Assembly (NCBI RefSeq): GCF_900115145.1
Contig: NZ_FOVL01000001.1
Location: forward strand, 186,001 to 250,000
Source: Salegentibacter flavus
GTDB taxonomy: Bacteria > Bacteroidota > Bacteroidia > Flavobacteriales > Flavobacteriaceae
Reading direction: 5' to 3'
DNA length: 64,000 nt
This document shows, piece by piece, positions 62,718-64,000 of the stretch. How positions within the stretch are numbered: the stretch's first letter is position 1; the number at the start of each line of letters is the position of its first letter. Made by a program: the position numbers and the translations under genes. Below the pieces are notes generated by a model that searched no databases, was not told the DNA's origin, and saw only the letters and a program-made list of their open reading frames with translations.

Positions 62718-64000
62718 ATGCGATGCTGGCTACTTATCCCATTCCTGTTTTGTTTTTCACTGCTTTCGGCACAAAATAAACCTCTGCTTTATAATGTTGA
62801 TGATCTTCCGCAAAGTTTGTTGCTAAATCCCGGTGCTCAAATAGATTTCATAGGTCACATAGGGCTGCCGTTTTTTTCGCAAATACACTTTTCAGCGGGG
62901 ACCAGTGGAATTAGCCTGCACGATATTTTTAGAAATCATGGGACTAATATCAATACCCGGATAAAAGAAGCAATGCATAGCATGACTTCCTACGACCATT
63001 TTACCGCTAATGAGCAGGTAGAGATCATTTCCCTGGGCTGGCAGCTGGACAAAAGAAATTATCTTTCAACCGGAATTTACCAGGAACTTGATTTCTTCTC
63101 TTATTTTCCAAAAGATCTCGCCATACTCGTTAATGAGGGAAATGCTAATTATATCAATGATGTCTTTGATTTTTCCCAGGCGGCTTTCACCGGGGAAATC
63201 CTGACGGTTTATCATCTTGGGCTCAATCACCGTTTCGATCAACGCCTCACCGTGGGGGTTCGGGGGAAATTATATTCAGGTATATTTAATGCTGAAAGCA
63301 CCGGAAATACGGGAACCTTTACCACGATAACAACTCCACAGGGTCCCAATAAATACAGGCACATTGTAGATAATATGGATGTTCAGGTAAATACTTCAGG
63401 CTTTGCATCCTTAAATGAGGAGGAGGACATGACCGTGGAGGAAGGTACGGCCGAATTGCTTAAGCGCTCCTTTTTTGGAGGAAATGTGGGGGTGGGATTG
63501 GATCTGGGTTTAAGCTACCTAGTAACTGAACAGTTTGTGGCCTCGGCCTCTGTACAGGACATAGGAGTAATGTTCCAGCGGGAAGATGTAGAAAGTTATC
63601 ATTATTATGGTTCCTATCAAACCGATGGTTTGGAGCCGCTTTTTCCTGAATTGGATGAAACTGGTCGCGCGATTCCTTATTGGGATGAGTTTGAGGATGA
63701 AGTTGACAGAAACCTCATTGATAGAACCTATAACGAGCCCTATATAACCTGGCGCCCGGCGAAATTCAATCTTGCCATAGAATACGGGTTCGGGCAAGCC
63801 TTTCTTCCCTGTAATTATTTAAAAGTTAATGAAGTTAGATTTATGAACCAGATAGGAATGAACCTGGCTGGGGTATTGCGTCCACGCGGATTCGTATATG
63901 CCTTTACCACATACTGGGATAAAAAACTTACCGAAAAACAACGCTTCAGGATTGCGCATACTTTTGATGATTATTCTCTTGCTAATTTCGGATTGATGTA
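62718..64000 (+). CDS. DUF5723 family outer-membrane protein, 5' part (cut by window end)
   Basis: Open from ATG 62718 to the window end: 427 complete codons with no stop. The signal peptide is about 1-18 (LLSAQ), then KPLLYNVDDLPQSLLLNPGAQI and HIGLPFFSQIHFSAGTSGIS, the opening typical of DUF5723 proteins of Bacteroidota. Alternating strands suggest a barrel. The family has no assigned function. The gene is coupled to the lipoprotein gene 2 nt upstream. Confidence 0.85.
   Translation, partial: MRCWLLIPFLFCFSLLSAQNKPLLYNVDDLPQSLLLNPGAQIDFIGHIGLPFFSQIHFSAGTSGISLHDIFRNHGTNINTRIKEAMHSMTSYDHFTANEQVEIISLGWQLDKRNYLSTGIYQELDFFSYFPKDLAILVNEGNANYINDVFDFSQAAFTGEILTVYHLGLNHRFDQRLTVGVRGKLYSGIFNAESTGNTGTFTTITTPQGPNKYRHIVDNMDVQVNTSGFASLNEEEDMTVEEGTAELLKRSFFGGNVGVGLDLGLSYLVTEQFVASASVQDIGVMFQREDVESYHYYGSYQTDGLEPLFPELDETGRAIPYWDEFEDEVDRNLIDRTYNEPYITWRPAKFNLAIEYGFGQAFLPCNYLKVNEVRFMNQIGMNLAGVLRPRGFVYAFTTYWDKKLTEKQRFRIAHTFDDYSLANFGLM

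Overview
The window looks like chromosomal DNA of a marine-type member of the Flavobacteriaceae (Bacteroidota), close to the Gramella/Salegentibacter group. The evidence is type IX secretion and gliding-type genes (two PorP/SprF proteins, a CHU_C-tailed giant protein), families largely confined to Bacteroidota (DUF6089, DUF5723, the Nfu protein with duplicated N-domains), and promoters of the Bacteroidota form TTG-N18/19-TAnnTTTG. The DNA is AT-rich with short intergenic gaps. I see no rRNA, tRNA, CRISPR array, insertion sequence or prophage. The window opens inside a SCO-like gene and closes inside a DUF5723 gene.

Layout. 1-1217: cytochrome-oxidase assembly genes (SCO, DUF420, a small CxxC membrane protein). 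1324-8446: a tripartite MacAB/TolC-type exporter with one ATPase, two permeases, two adaptors and one TolC. 8501-15540: tsaB, an MscS channel, a YyaL/DUF255 thioredoxin-fold protein, a PiT phosphate carrier with a fused PhoU-like tail, and a NifU-type Fe-S protein. 15602-24597: an orphan PorP, then an envelope operon on the minus strand (DUF6089-uppS-bamA-two Skp/OmpH, with murI beyond a terminator), and nadK with a CBS protein. 24688-33016: pdxJ, an alpha/beta hydrolase, a FadL-type porin with a GDSL lipoprotein, a holin-like protein, tig, clpP and clpX.

33159-35932 (minus): a compact run of DUF1989, PaiB-like and YqcI/YcgG (GntA-like heme N-hydroxylase family) genes, followed by SemiSWEET and DUF421. 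This is the best candidate for an uncharacterised pathway. 36120-42660: a glycerophosphodiesterase, an HI0933 flavoprotein, TspO, then mevalonate and prenyl-lipid genes (mvaD, a mevalonate kinase-like gene, UbiA) and an Rlu-type pseudouridine synthase. 42949-46240: arginine decarboxylase, agmatinase and a deoxyhypusine-synthase-like enzyme, probably making homospermidine from arginine; a perfect 18-bp palindrome lies upstream.

46275-49794 (minus): three glycosyltransferases. 49920-57303 (minus): a type IX secretion cargo locus coding for a 1573-residue repeat protein with CHU_C tail, PorP/SprF and an OmpA/PD40 protein. 57503-64000: a TPR-like protein, a Mur ligase lacking its whole C-terminal domain, radC, a deacetylase-family protein without the usual metal ligands, a YjjG-like phosphatase, a lipoprotein and the DUF5723 protein.

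All calls come from reading motifs in the sequence; no homology search was run. Family names rest on recalled consensus patterns.
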